A stretch of 64,000 nt of DNA from Rossellomorea sp. BNER. Its GTDB lineage: Bacteria > Bacillota > Bacilli > Bacillales > Bacillaceae_B. The DNA is taken from the NCBI GenBank assembly GCA_024213275.1, contig JANAVG010000015.1, positions 62,001 to 126,000 on the forward strand, in the 5' to 3' direction. Made by a program: the position numbers and the translations under genes. This document shows, one piece after another, positions 48,876-58,677 of the stretch; positions within the stretch are counted from its first letter, which is position 1, and each line of letters begins with the position of its first letter. The notes under the pieces were generated by a model, which saw only the letters and a list, made by a program, of their open reading frames with translations, was not told the DNA's origin and did not search any database.

Positions 48876-50219
48876 GTGAGTCAACGTGAACAATGGTCAT
48901 CCAAGCTTGGATTTATATTAGCTGCCGCTGGGTCTGCCATCGGCCTAGGGGCAATCTGGAAATTCCCTTATATCGCCGGTCAAAATGGGGGAGGCGCCTT
49001 CTTTCTTATCTTTATCGTATTTACTCTTTTACTAGGATTACCATTACTGTTAGCAGAATTTACAATCGGTAGATCAGCGCAAGACAATGCCGTTGATTCG
49101 TATCGAAAAATAGCTCCAGGAACCCAATGGCACTGGGTAGGGATTCTTGGCATGGTTACATCCTTTATCCTTCTTTCTTTCTACAGTGTCATTGGTGGAT
49201 GGATTCTTGTTTATCTATTCAAAGCGATTAGGGGAGATCTGAATGGACTAAATTCCGATCAATATGCGGTAGTCTTTGGTGAAACCATCTCAGACCCGAT
49301 CGTAAGTGTTTTTGTTCAGCTATTATTTATTCTTATGACGATTTTCGTTGTTTCAAGAGGTGTCCAAAAAGGAATTGAGCGTGCGAGTGCGATTATGATG
49401 CCAGCATTATTTGTACTTTTTATCATACTTGTCATCCGTGCGGTTACTTTAGATGGCGCCATGGAGGGAATTAAGTTTCTATTACAACCTGATTTTACAA
49501 AAGTAAAATCTCAAACGATATTAGAAGCAATGGGGCAATCTTTCTTCACTTTAAGTGTTGGTGTATCTGTAATGGTCACCTACAGTTCGTATTTACCAAA
49601 GACGCAAAGCCTGCCTCGTTCCGCTTTATCCATTGTCGGAATGAATATTTTTATCGTACTTTTAGCTGGTTTAGCTATATTCCCGGCAGTCTTTTCTTTC
49701 AATCTTGAGCCTGGAGCAGGTCCAGTCCTACTATTTAATGTACTTCCAACCGTTTTCAGTCAGATTCCGTTTGGAATGTTGTTCTTTATCGCGTTTCTAG
49801 TTCTGTTCCTCTTTGCTGCATTAACATCTGCTTTCTCCATGCTTGAAATCATTGTTTCAGTGATTTCAAAAGGAGAACCAAGTCAACGTAAAAAGTGGGC
49901 ATGGATTATCGGTCTAGCAATATTTGTGTGTGGAATACCATCCGCGTTATCATTTGGCATTCTAGGAGATATAACGCTCTTCGGCAAAACAATTTTTGAC
50001 CTTGCCGACTTTGCCGTTAGTAACGTTCTATTACCAATTGGCTCACTACTCATTGCCATTTTTGTACCGGCAAAAATGAAAAAATCAGCTCTTTATGAAG
50101 AATTAAAAAGAGGAAGCGGAATTAAAAAGGGCTTATTTGAAATCTGGTATTTCCTTATTCGATTTGTTGCGCCCCTGTTAATTCTTGCAGTCATGCTGGA
50201 TGTTTTAGGTGTTTGGTAA
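48876..50219 (+). CDS. Sodium-dependent amino-acid transporter (SNF/NSS family)
   Basis: A 447-residue Na+-coupled symporter with about 11-12 helices. [20 protein letters not shown] then [20 protein letters not shown] is the LeuT-type helix 1-2 signature with Na+ and substrate ligands. Helix 6 has [20 protein letters not shown], and helix 8 [19 protein letters not shown] carries a Na+ site. It follows GAGAGGAG; the GTG at 48876 is spaced properly (seven bases), whereas the ATG at 48870 is too close. Expression is gated by the T-box, whose specifier reads Phe, so phenylalanine (or aromatic amino-acid) uptake is predicted. B. subtilis relatives are YocR and YodF-like transporters. Confidence 0.9.
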   Translation: MSQREQWSSKLGFILAAAGSAIGLGAIWKFPYIAGQNGGGAFFLIFIVFTLLLGLPLLLAEFTIGRSAQDNAVDSYRKIAPGTQWHWVGILGMVTSFILLSFYSVIGGWILVYLFKAIRGDLNGLNSDQYAVVFGETISDPIVSVFVQLLFILMTIFVVSRGVQKGIERASAIMMPALFVLFIILVIRAVTLDGAMEGIKFLLQPDFTKVKSQTILEAMGQSFFTLSVGVSVMVTYSSYLPKTQSLPRSALSIVGMNIFIVLLAGLAIFPAVFSFNLEPGAGPVLLFNVLPTVFSQIPFGMLFFIAFLVLFLFAALTSAFSMLEIIVSVISKGEPSQRKKWAWIIGLAIFVCGIPSALSFGILGDITLFGKTIFDLADFAVSNVLLPIGSLLIAIFVPAKMKKSALYEELKRGSGIKKGLFEIWYFLIRFVAPLLILAVMLDVLGVW

Positions 50220-50294
50220 ATAGCTCTATTGTTTTAAAAAAGGCGTTGTCTAAAAAGGATAAAGGGTTTCGTTTTCGGGTGCTATCTTAATAAT

Positions 50295-50332
50295 AAAAAA
50301 AATGGCGTATGAATTGGCATACGTCATTTTTT
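50295..50332 (+). terminator. Terminator of the SNF transporter gene
   Basis: AAAAAATGGCGTATG pairs with CATACGTCATTTTTT around AATTGG with one mismatch. Confidence 0.85.
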
Positions 50333-50597
50333 TATTTATTAAGGTTTCTGATGTTTTTAGTGAATTTTAACACAGTCATTGACATCGTTTTTTATGATGG
50401 ACAATAAGTATTGTACAATAAGAAAGGAATGTCAATACTACTGTTAATTTCTTTGTCAATAGGAGTGCAGGTATGAGCTCCTACTTCTATTAACGGGCAG
50501 TTAGTGGACGAGGAAAAGCAATTGAGCTCGAAAGAACTTGTATACACAAGTATAGTGAACGTATACGTATCTAATACATAGAAAGTAGGCCATTAAA
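50333..50597. other. Spacer upstream of the acetyltransferase
   Basis: No gene seen. It contains short palindromes: TTGTACAA near 50411, AGGAG...CTCCT around 50460-50482, and GTATAC repeated at about 50537 and 50561. These could be regulator sites, but nothing is specific. Confidence 0.4.
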
Positions 50598-51152
50598 ATG
50601 AAAACGGAAAAAGAAAAAATGCTGGCTGGTGAAATGTACAATCCTGCCGACCCAGATTTACTAAAGGAACGCAAGGAAGCAAGACGCATGGTTAGAATTT
50701 ATAATCAAACTTTGGAATCTGAAGGAGAAAAACGGACAAAGTTATTAAGGGATATACTCGGTTCAACTGGAGAAAACGTCTATATGGAACCTAACATAAG
50801 ATTTGATTATGGTTATAACACATATGTAGGGGAAAACTTTTTTGCAAACTTTGATTGTACCATCTTAGATGTTTGTGAAGTGCGATTTGGAGATAATTGT
50901 ATGCTTGGACCTGGCGTTCAAATCTATACAGCAACACATCCACTCAATCCAAATGAACGTAATTCCGGTAAAGAATATGCAAAACCGATTACTTTCGGCA
51001 ATAGTGTTTGGATTGGTGGAAGTGCAGTAATAAATCCAGGAGTAATTGTAGGAGACAATGTTGTTATTGCATCAGGTGCGGTTGTTACTAAGGATGTACC
51101 AGATAACGTTGTTGTTGGCGGTAATCCAGCTAAAGTTATCAAACAAATATAA
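50598..51152 (+). CDS. maa: Maltose O-acetyltransferase
   Basis: A 184-residue left-handed beta-helix acetyltransferase (B. subtilis Maa 184). N-terminal [20 protein letters not shown] then [12 protein letters not shown] is the Mac domain; hexapeptide repeats run from about residue 70 to 184; the catalytic His is in [20 protein letters not shown]; acetyl-CoA contacts are in [20 protein letters not shown]. The enzyme acetylates maltose and glucose, probably detoxifying excess sugar. Only a weak binding site (AAGTAGG) precedes the ATG. Not part of an evident operon. Confidence 0.92.
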   Translation: MKTEKEKMLAGEMYNPADPDLLKERKEARRMVRIYNQTLESEGEKRTKLLRDILGSTGENVYMEPNIRFDYGYNTYVGENFFANFDCTILDVCEVRFGDNCMLGPGVQIYTATHPLNPNERNSGKEYAKPITFGNSVWIGGSAVINPGVIVGDNVVIASGAVVTKDVPDNVVVGGNPAKVIKQI

Positions 51153-51215
51153 ATATCTTCCTATCGTGCTAATGGATATAATACTTAAAAAGGAACCGTT
51201 ATTCCTAAATAAAGA

Positions 51216-51341
51216 AAAGGGCTGTCCAAAAAGGGGTCCGGAACCACTTTGATTCCATATATAGAAGATGTCTGGAGGGTTTCTTCTATACCTTGAAGTT
51301 GTGGTTCCTGACACCTTGGTTATTGGACAGCCCCTTTGCTT
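51216..51341. repeat. Intergenic repeat family C copy
   Basis: AAAGGGCTGTCCAAAAAGG and TTGGACAGCCCCTTT form the outer stem. Inside: GGGGTCCGGAACCACTTTG, ATATATAGAAGATGT, GGTTTCTTCTATACCTTGAA and GTGGTTCCTGACACC. It lies between convergent genes and could terminate both. Confidence 0.85.
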
Positions 51342-51347
51342 TTGTTT

Positions 51348-52316
51348 CTAAACCCACCACATTTCAGAAGGCTGTTCTTCTATCAAAATAGCTTGCAGGT
51401 TTTTCACTGCACGTGCGAAACCTTCTTCAATTGACATAATTGGATCCTCATGTTCAATACTCACGACATAATCATATCCATATGTCCGTAGTGCACTCAT
51501 CATATCAGACCATTCCTGCAAACTATGACCGCAGCCTACAGAGCGGAACGACCAGCCCCGAGTTTGTACACTGCCATATGGCTGCATATCGGTAAGCCCA
51601 TACATATTCACATTATCCTGATCGATGTAAGTATCTTTTGCATGGAAGTGGTGAATAGCACCTGCTTTTCCTAAAATTTTGATGGCTGCTACTGGATCAA
51701 TTCCTTGCCACCATAAATGACTAGGATCCAAGTTTGCTCCAATTGCATCACATGTTTCTTCTCTTAATTTTAACAGTGTGTAAGGCGTGTGAACTAAGAA
51801 GCCTCCATGGAGCTCGAGTCCAATCTTTACATTATGTTCTTTTGCAAACTGACCAACCTTTTTCCAATAAGGAATCAATTTCTCTTCCCATTGCCATGTC
51901 AGGATATCTCCATATTCATTAGGCCATGGAGTGACAGGCCAATTTGGGTATTTCGCTCCTTCATGATCACCAGCCGTTCCAGAAAAACAGTTCACAACTG
52001 GTACGTTCATTATGCTTGCTAATTTAATCGTTTTTTCTAATGCAAGATGTGATTCTTCAGCAAACGCTTTTTCCGGTGATATTGGATTGCCATGACAGCT
52101 AAATGCACTAATCTTCAATCCTCTTGATGAAACTTTCTCTGAATAGTCTTTTCTTTTAGCTTCGTTTTCTAGTAGTTCATCAAGATCACAGTGTGCGTTC
52201 CCTGGATACCCGCCTGTTCCAATTTCCACTGCTTTAAGACCTGCATCTTTTACATAATCAAGCATTTCTTCAAAGCTTTTTTGAGAAAATAATACGGTAA
52301 ATACACCTAGTTTCAT
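51348..52316 (-). CDS. TIM-barrel sugar isomerase/epimerase (AP_endonuc_2)
   Basis: A 322-residue xylose-isomerase-like TIM barrel (IolE/IolI/YcjR group). Metal ligands expected from the fold are visible: Glu in KIGLELHGGFLVH, Asp and His in IGANLDPSHLWWQG, His in AIHHFHAKDTYIDQ and Glu in YVVSIEHEDPIMS. Such enzymes isomerise or epimerise keto-sugars, or cleave 3-keto-glycosides. It is the last gene of the run thuA-idh-idh-isomerase (12-base gap). The C-terminus EMWWV is unusual. The substrate is not known. GGAGG sits before the ATG. Confidence 0.88.
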   Translation of the reverse strand: MKLGVFTVLFSQKSFEEMLDYVKDAGLKAVEIGTGGYPGNAHCDLDELLENEAKRKDYSEKVSSRGLKISAFSCHGNPISPEKAFAEESHLALEKTIKLASIMNVPVVNCFSGTAGDHEGAKYPNWPVTPWPNEYGDILTWQWEEKLIPYWKKVGQFAKEHNVKIGLELHGGFLVHTPYTLLKLREETCDAIGANLDPSHLWWQGIDPVAAIKILGKAGAIHHFHAKDTYIDQDNVNMYGLTDMQPYGSVQTRGWSFRSVGCGHSLQEWSDMMSALRTYGYDYVVSIEHEDPIMSIEEGFARAVKNLQAILIEEQPSEMWWV

Positions 52317-52328
52317 CCATTTTTCCTC

Positions 52329-53369
52329 CTATTGTAATCGGATGCTCCTGCCTGTTTCACTGCTTTTATAAATAGCAGCAATTATTTTAGATACTTGCAT
52401 GGCTTCTTCTGGTTTCACAACAAGCTCTTCTTTCCCTAGGCAGCTATTAATAAAGTTCTGTGCTTGGGGAATGCTTGGATCGTCTTCCCCCGGAACCCAT
52501 TCTGCTTTACTATTTAACAGCATCCCATGCTTTGCTTGGTTTAGTTGTAATGGGAACAGATCAATTCCCCCTGTTTCACCGGATATACTTAAACTTTCTT
52601 CATCATTCTTGATATTGGCTAACCATGATGTTTCAAAAAGCATGGATGATCCGTTATCAAACTTTACATACGCCGTTACATGATCATCCACTTCAAACGT
52701 TTCGTGATCAAATTCTCCCCATACATTTACTTGATTCGGTATTTTCCCTAATTGATTATAAGCGCTTCCCATTACTTCAATCGGCTTTGGATTTCCTAAA
52801 AGCCAGAGTGATAGATCGAGAAAATGACAGCCATAATCGATTAAGCTTCCGCCACCTTGGAGCTCTTTATTTGTAAATACTCCCCAGCCTGGGACTTTTC
52901 TTCTTCTTAACGCCTTTGCTCTCGCAACGATGGGTTGCCCAACTTCATTTTCTCTTATCATCTTTTTAGCTGCTTGAGAATCTTTCATAAATCGATAGTG
53001 GTAGGCAATCGATAAAACCTTACCTGATTTTTCTGCTGCATCAAGCATTCGTTGACATTCTTCTGGAGCCATCGCCATTGGTTTTTCACATAACACATGA
53101 AGACCTGCTTCTAAAGCAGCAATCGATATCTCAGCATGAAATTTATTTGGAGTACAAACTGTAATCGCATCGACGTCTTGGAACATATCCTCATAGTGTG
53201 AATATACATTTGGAATATTAAACTTTTCAGCGACTAGCTTTGCTGTCGTGTCATTTACATCACTTATTGCCTCTATTTTTACTTGATCAGATAACGTTAG
53301 ATAAGTGGGAATATGACGGTCTTGTGCAATCCCTCCTACTCCCACAATTCCCATTCTCAGTTTCTTCAC
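52329..53369 (-). CDS. Gfo/Idh/MocA-family oxidoreductase 1
   Basis: A 346-residue NAD(P)-dependent sugar dehydrogenase. Rossmann motif MGIVGVGGIAQDRHIPTYL; VCTPNKFHAEISIAALEAGL; catalytic Lys in HVLCEKPMAMAPEE; Asp and His of the active site in GGGSLIDYGCHFLDLSLWLL. A large C-terminal beta-sheet domain follows. It shares the fold with the next gene but only modest identity, so the two enzymes probably act at different steps or on different positions of the sugar. Gap to the upstream gene is 15 bases. Confidence 0.92.
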   Translation of the reverse strand: MKKLRMGIVGVGGIAQDRHIPTYLTLSDQVKIEAISDVNDTTAKLVAEKFNIPNVYSHYEDMFQDVDAITVCTPNKFHAEISIAALEAGLHVLCEKPMAMAPEECQRMLDAAEKSGKVLSIAYHYRFMKDSQAAKKMIRENEVGQPIVARAKALRRRKVPGWGVFTNKELQGGGSLIDYGCHFLDLSLWLLGNPKPIEVMGSAYNQLGKIPNQVNVWGEFDHETFEVDDHVTAYVKFDNGSSMLFETSWLANIKNDEESLSISGETGGIDLFPLQLNQAKHGMLLNSKAEWVPGEDDPSIPQAQNFINSCLGKEELVVKPEEAMQVSKIIAAIYKSSETGRSIRLQ

Positions 53370-53384
53370 TCATAGACACCTCAA

Positions 53385-54410
53385 TTATAATTTGACAATT
53401 CGTTTCGTTTCATTTGATTCTAATGCAGATAAGACGACTTGAAGAGATTTCATTCCCTCTTCGCCTGTCACAGGTGGTTGTAGGTTATGTAGAATGGATT
53501 TCACAAAGTGATCCACTACTCCGGAACTCGTTTGATTTCCTTCTTCGTTAGTTTGAATGCCACCGAGTTCATATTTGACTACTTCTCCACTTTGATATTG
53601 AACAACCAATGAATTCACAGGATCATCCTCTAAACGTAAAATCGCATTTTCTCCATAGATGATCGTTGAATTATCTTCTTTTGAAACGTAAGACCAGCTT
53701 GCTGCTAATGTACCAATTGTCCCGCTTTCTGTTTTCAAAACACATACGGCTGTATCATCGACATCTGTATTCTCTTTTGCACTTGTTTCTACAAAGGCTC
53801 CTACTTCTATAATCTCTTCTCCTAGTAAAAAGCGAAGTAAATCGGTTTTATGAACCCCGAGATCCCCCATTGCGCCAATGAATGCTTCGTTCTTTCTAAA
53901 AAACCAGCTATCCTTTCCATCAGCACTCCAGCCTTCAGGTCCACCATGACCGAATGCCGTACGGAAGCTATAAATTTTTCCAATTTCACCAGTCTCGATT
54001 AGGTTTCTGGCTTTTTGATGGGAAGGGACGAAACGCTGATTATGGGCAATCATCAGCTTCTTATTACTTTTTTCTGCGGCTGAAATCATTTCTTCTGCTT
54101 CCTCTCGTGAAGTCGCCATCGGTTTTTCACATAGTACATGCTTTCCCGCTTGAAGAGCTGCAATCGATATTGGTGCATGTAAATAATTCGGAGTACAAAC
54201 ACTAACCGCATCAATCGCTGAATCCATTAGCAATTCCTCGTAATTCGTGTAGGCTTTAGCTTCATACAAATCTGCGAAACCGTTTGCCCTTTCAGAAACA
54301 ATGTCACAGACAGCAACGATTTCCACGAATTCACTTGTTTTATACTCAGGTAAATGACGGTGCTTAGCAATACTTCCACAACCAATAATAGCTACTTTGA
54401 TTTTATCCAT
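53385..54410 (-). CDS. Gfo/Idh/MocA-family oxidoreductase 2
   Basis: A 341-residue paralogue: IIGCGSIAKHRHLPEYKTSE for NAD(P) binding, CTPNYLHAPISIAALQAGKH, catalytic Lys in VLCEKPMATSREEAEE, and GAMGDLGVHKTDLLRFLLGE with the Asp-x-x-x-His pair. It resembles ThuB-type dehydrogenases that oxidise trehalose or other glucosides at C3, but this cannot be proven from sequence. Starts 11 bases after the ThuA gene. AGGAGGAAT precedes ATG. Confidence 0.92.
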   Translation of the reverse strand: MDKIKVAIIGCGSIAKHRHLPEYKTSEFVEIVAVCDIVSERANGFADLYEAKAYTNYEELLMDSAIDAVSVCTPNYLHAPISIAALQAGKHVLCEKPMATSREEAEEMISAAEKSNKKLMIAHNQRFVPSHQKARNLIETGEIGKIYSFRTAFGHGGPEGWSADGKDSWFFRKNEAFIGAMGDLGVHKTDLLRFLLGEEIIEVGAFVETSAKENTDVDDTAVCVLKTESGTIGTLAASWSYVSKEDNSTIIYGENAILRLEDDPVNSLVVQYQSGEVVKYELGGIQTNEEGNQTSSGVVDHFVKSILHNLQPPVTGEEGMKSLQVVLSALESNETKRIVKL

Positions 54411-54421
54411 AATGATTCCTC

Positions 54422-55147
54422 CTAGTGGCTTCCTTTGATTTCTTCAAGTGGCTTAGCATTTCCGTAAATCATTTTTTGTCTATTGACAGGCTTAGCCCAT
54501 TTAACAGCGTTAATAATGATGCGTTGAACGTCCTTATGATAATAAGTTGGGTATGTTTCATGCCCTGGACGGAAATAAAAAACCTTTCCTTGTCCACGGT
54601 TATAGGTACATCCACTTCTAAACACTTCGCCACCTTCAAACCAACTTACCATAACTAGTTGTTCTGGAGCAGGTATATCAAAATGCTCTCCATACATCTC
54701 TTCTTTCTCAAGCTCTATGTATTCTCCTAATCCTTCTACAATGGGATGGCTAGGATCCACAACCCAAATTCGTTCTTTTTCATCTGCTTCTCTCCATTTT
54801 AAGTCACAGGAAGTTCCCATTAATGTTTTAAATATTTTAGAAAAATGGCCAGAATGAAGAACAATAAGACCCATTCCATCGAGTACCCTTTGTTTTACCT
54901 TTTCAACAATTTCATCCTTCACTTCTTCGTGAGCCATATGCCCCCACCAGATCAGGACATCTGTGCTATTAAGAACTTCATCTGTTAAGCCATGCTCAGG
55001 CTCGTCCAAAGTTGCAGTCTTAATTTGAAATGGTTCTTCTCCTAAAAAAGAGGCAATAGCACCGTGAATACCTTCCGGATATACTTCTTTTACCTCAGGA
55101 TTCTTTTGCTCATGTCGATTTTCATTCCATACGGTCACATTTAACAT
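54422..55147 (-). CDS. thuA: ThuA-like domain protein
   Basis: A 241-residue protein of the ThuA (trehalose utilisation) family with a class I glutamine-amidotransferase-like fold. [20 protein letters not shown] then [16 protein letters not shown] is the typical N-terminus; [28 protein letters not shown] and [20 protein letters not shown] are conserved. In Sinorhizobium ThuA acts with ThuB in trehalose use, probably on 3-keto-trehalose. Here it is followed by two ThuB-like oxidoreductases, supporting a 3-keto-glycoside pathway. The gap from the response regulator is 18 bases. Confidence 0.9.
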   Translation of the reverse strand: MLNVTVWNENRHEQKNPEVKEVYPEGIHGAIASFLGEEPFQIKTATLDEPEHGLTDEVLNSTDVLIWWGHMAHEEVKDEIVEKVKQRVLDGMGLIVLHSGHFSKIFKTLMGTSCDLKWREADEKERIWVVDPSHPIVEGLGEYIELEKEEMYGEHFDIPAPEQLVMVSWFEGGEVFRSGCTYNRGQGKVFYFRPGHETYPTYYHKDVQRIIINAVKWAKPVNRQKMIYGNAKPLEEIKGSH

Positions 55148-55165
55148 TGATAAACCTCCAACAAC

Positions 55166-56725
55166 TTATTTAGAACTTCGATATTCATTAGGTGTTAATC
55201 CAGTGAGCTTTTTAAAGACTTTACTAAAATACTTCTCATTTTGATAACCTACAGAATAAGCAATTTCATAGATTTTTAAATACGGGTTTTCAAGTAATTC
55301 TTTTGCTTTTTCTAATCGAATCTTTGTTAAATAATCAGTAATGGTTTCATTAAAATCTTGTTTGAACTTTCTAGAGATATATTCTCTGCTCAAGAAAAAA
55401 CGATCTGCTATTTCTTGAAGATTAATATCCTGTTGATAATTTTGCTGTAAGTATTCTTCAATTTTTTGCATACTGTTTTTTTCTTTCTGATATCTCGCAT
55501 CTGTAAGGGTTTTAATCAAATCGAGAAATTCCTTCTTCTTTTCATCCTTAAATTTTTGAAAAGAGAAAGTTCCATCATCTTTCCAATAATCAGTCCCTTT
55601 ATATAAAACATGTGAGCTATGAATCTCATAATCATTTAACCAATTTTTCAGTAAAAGTTCAAATTGAATGTCCCAATTTTCTAATTGTTCAAGAAAAAGA
55701 GAGTTTTCAAGCTTTATAAAAATGCGATTTAATAGGGTCTCAACCTGTTCAAGACTTCCACTCCTAATAGCCCACTTTAAATCCTGTGAATAATCAAGGA
55801 GATGGATGATTTGGCGAGAGTTGATTTCTTTTAATGTGACAATCCTGTTCTTACTTGAAAGCTCATGTTTGAGAAACACTTGCCTGGCCGATTCATATGC
55901 TGATTTGAACTGATTTGTTTCTTGTCCCAATGCAAAGATGCATCTCATCCCACTATATTGATAGATCCACAGGTAAATTTGGTCTACAAGGTACGCGATA
56001 TTCTTTTCACTCCAGAAAAATATAACCAACTCATCGTCTTGATTAATATTCCGAAAACAAACTCCATCATTATGCTTACTTAACAGTTCATTGCAAATAT
56101 TCGTAATCGTAGAGAATGCGAGCTCTGCGTCCCCTTGGAATTGCTTTAAAATTAAGGATTTTAATGAAATTAATGCAATAGTATAGGATCCCTTCGAAAT
56201 CTTGATGGAAAACTCTTTTTCTATTTTTTTCTCTTCTACCTCAGAAATTTGTGATTTCGTTAGGAGTGCTGTGAATAACCGGTCCCAATAAAGGGATTTC
56301 ACCTCATTAATGACCAGATCCCCCTCTTTTTGAGAACTTAGTGAGAGAGCTTGTTCTTCCCATTCCATTACTGCTCTTTCTAGCGTTTTATTTAAAACCT
56401 CAGGATCGATTGGCTTTAAAATATAGTCAAAGCTCTTATAGTAAATCGCATTTCTCATGTACTCATAATCATCATAACCACTTACAACAATTGTTTTACT
56501 TTTACGATCTGTAGCATGAAGCCATTTAATCAGGCTAATCCCATCTCTTTTCGGCATCCTCATATCCGTAAAAATAATTTCTGGACAATGCTCGGAAATG
56601 AGTGTAATCGCGTCATCTCCATTCTCTGCCTCCAATATGGTGTTGATTCCATATTTCTCCCACTCTCCTAAAAGGAGTAATCCTTCACGAACATGCTTCT
56701 CATCATCTATTATGATTGCCTTCAT
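55166..56725 (-). CDS. YesN-type AraC-family response regulator
   Basis: A 519-residue regulator: receiver domain (residues 1-125) with DDE pocket MKAIIIDDEKHVREGLLLLG, phospho-Asp in IIFTDMRMPKRDGISLI and Lys in DYILKPIDPEVL; a long middle region; then a C-terminal AraC helix-turn-helix (residues about 420-519) with DINLQEIADRFFLSREYISR and ENPYLKIYEIAYSVGYQNEK. Together with the kinase it should activate the sugar locus. ATG 56725 follows GGAAGGTGG; the open frame goes 18 bases further. Its start overlaps the kinase stop by 23 bases. Confidence 0.92.
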   Translation of the reverse strand: MKAIIIDDEKHVREGLLLLGEWEKYGINTILEAENGDDAITLISEHCPEIIFTDMRMPKRDGISLIKWLHATDRKSKTIVVSGYDDYEYMRNAIYYKSFDYILKPIDPEVLNKTLERAVMEWEEQALSLSSQKEGDLVINEVKSLYWDRLFTALLTKSQISEVEEKKIEKEFSIKISKGSYTIALISLKSLILKQFQGDAELAFSTITNICNELLSKHNDGVCFRNINQDDELVIFFWSEKNIAYLVDQIYLWIYQYSGMRCIFALGQETNQFKSAYESARQVFLKHELSSKNRIVTLKEINSRQIIHLLDYSQDLKWAIRSGSLEQVETLLNRIFIKLENSLFLEQLENWDIQFELLLKNWLNDYEIHSSHVLYKGTDYWKDDGTFSFQKFKDEKKKEFLDLIKTLTDARYQKEKNSMQKIEEYLQQNYQQDINLQEIADRFFLSREYISRKFKQDFNETITDYLTKIRLEKAKELLENPYLKIYEIAYSVGYQNEKYFSKVFKKLTGLTPNEYRSSK

Positions 56726-58496
56726 TTTTACCACCTTCCACACTTATTGGCAGCCTCATGGTAACCAACAAGCCTCCCTCTTTGTGATTATTAAGCTGCA
56801 AAGTGGCGACTTTCCCATAATAGAGCTTTAACCTGACATATACATTCTTCAATCCTATATTTGTTTGTTCTCCATTCCTTTTAAGGTTCCCTTCTTGAAA
56901 ATTCTGATAAATCTCCTTAAGGCGACTTTCAGATACACCCACTCCATTGTCTTTAATTTGAATGAGCAATTGCGAACCCTCTTTCTGGCATGAAAGATTA
57001 ATTTGGCCAATTCCTTCACGGATATCAAAGCCATGCTTGAAATAGTTCTCGATTATTGGCTGTAAAATCATCTTAGGAACTAGAACTTCTTCAACTTCTT
57101 TACTAACCTCAATCAAGTGTTCTAAGTTCTCCCCAAATCTTTCTTTTTGTAGCAAAAGAAAGGCTCTCGTATAACTGATCTCCTTATGTAAGGGGACAAT
57201 ATCTTCCTCCATATCCATACCATATCTCATAATTTTAGACAGATATGTAATGAGGGAATAAACTTGAGGCACTTTATTCTTTAAGGCAATCGTTCCTATC
57301 GACTGTAAGGCGTTATATAAAAAGTGAGGATTTATTTGGGATTGAAGGACCTTTAATTGATTGGTTTTATTTTCAATTTCTAATCTATACTCACGATTGA
57401 TAAGGTGATTGATCTTCTCAATCATTTGCTTAAATCGATCTCCAAGTACCCCAATTTCATCATTTCCTAAAGACTTAAATTGCACTTTCATATTTCCCTT
57501 TTCAACCTCTTGAATAGTTTGAACGAGAATTCGGAGTGGTGAGGTAATTTTAAACGACACAAATAAGGTCGAAAGGACGACAAGACATAAGCCGATCACT
57601 CCGAACATAATATTAATCTTCGTCACATTAAGAGCACTCTCATATAAAGTCATATTAGGAACTCTTTTGACTAAAAACCAGCCTCCAGTTGAGGATTCCA
57701 TCTGATCATACATCATCACACCATTAAAGGAATCATCCTTCCACTCTAATGTTCCTTTTTCTTGATCAGCCTCTTGTATCTTTTCAATCCACTTTGGCTT
57801 TACATTTGTTGGTTCATTGTTAGAACGGTAAATTAGGTCTCCATTTGATGAAATAATATAAAATTCTTCGGTGTCACTGTTATATAAGTTTTGGCTCAGG
57901 TCTATTATTTTCCGCGGTGAAATCTCCAAAGAAATATAGGCTAGCACTTCACTGGAAGGAATATTGGTGAGCGCCCTGTGAATGGTGATCATTGGGCTTG
58001 AGCCGACGTCTTTGGCTTCACTGGGTTCAATATACATATTAAAAGGACTATTTTGTGCTTTAGTAAATGCCTTCTGATTTGATCGATTTCGCCTATCAGA
58101 AAATACGACCGTCGTCCTTCGGGAGGCTGAAATCACCTTATTCTCATTGGCAAAATTAATTTGAACCCCTTTTATAGTATCTTCAGCATATAGTATCGTT
58201 TGAACGACATTCTTCATCGTTTCAATTGTTGTATAATTATTTTCTTTATTCGGTGCTTTAATGAAATTCAAGAAATCAGGGTTATTGTAGAGGGATAATG
58301 TTAAGCCGTCTAATTCATTAATATAGTTTTCTAAATTTACCTTTCCTTGATAAAGTAGATTACTATTTTCTTGAACCACTTGATCCTTTAAGGTTTCTTT
58401 CGTGTAGAAATACGTAATGATAATCGATGTACCAAAGGGTAAAATTGTAATAAGTAATAAAAGAACGATGAGTTTATTTCGAATGCTTGTCTTCAT
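56703..58496 (-). CDS. YesM-type sensor histidine kinase
   Basis: A 597-residue membrane kinase. Two membrane helices (about 8-30 and 287-310) flank an extracytoplasmic dCache-like sensor. A HAMP domain (FKITSPLRILVQTIQEVEKG) leads to the His_kinase domain with phospho-His in SQINPHFLYNALQSIGTIAL and HATPase_c with MILQPIIENYFKHGFD and IKDNGVGV. This is the YesM/LytS-like class that pairs with YesN regulators, here overlapping by 23 bases. It probably senses the extracellular glycoside or its ABC binding protein. Confidence 0.92.
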   Translation of the reverse strand: MKTSIRNKLIVLLLLITILPFGTSIIITYFYTKETLKDQVVQENSNLLYQGKVNLENYINELDGLTLSLYNNPDFLNFIKAPNKENNYTTIETMKNVVQTILYAEDTIKGVQINFANENKVISASRRTTVVFSDRRNRSNQKAFTKAQNSPFNMYIEPSEAKDVGSSPMITIHRALTNIPSSEVLAYISLEISPRKIIDLSQNLYNSDTEEFYIISSNGDLIYRSNNEPTNVKPKWIEKIQEADQEKGTLEWKDDSFNGVMMYDQMESSTGGWFLVKRVPNMTLYESALNVTKINIMFGVIGLCLVVLSTLFVSFKITSPLRILVQTIQEVEKGNMKVQFKSLGNDEIGVLGDRFKQMIEKINHLINREYRLEIENKTNQLKVLQSQINPHFLYNALQSIGTIALKNKVPQVYSLITYLSKIMRYGMDMEEDIVPLHKEISYTRAFLLLQKERFGENLEHLIEVSKEVEEVLVPKMILQPIIENYFKHGFDIREGIGQINLSCQKEGSQLLIQIKDNGVGVSESRLKEIYQNFQEGNLKRNGEQTNIGLKNVYVRLKLYYGKVATLQLNNHKEGGLLVTMRLPISVEGGKNEGNHNR

Positions 58497-58590
58497 CCCT
58501 AGGTACCTCCCCAGTCTCTGTTTAAGCTTAAGTATAATGTGACTGAAGCTTTTTGGGGAATAAATATTTTGGTAGATTTTAACGTATAAA

Positions 58591-58672
58591 ATAAGGCTGT
58601 CCCAACAGGGGCTAGAACCATCAACATATTGGAATAGCGGCTCCTGACTCCATTGTTTGAGACATCCCTATT
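58591..58672. repeat. Intergenic repeat family C, shortened copy
   Basis: AAGGCTGTCCCAACAGGGG, CTAGAACCATCAACATATTG, GCGGCTCCTGACTCCA and TTTGAGACATCCCTATTTA keep the outer stem and the GAACCA...CCTGAC words. The AGAAGATGT core is deleted. It lies directly after the binding-protein gene and may terminate it. Confidence 0.7.
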
Positions 58673-58677
58673 TAGTT

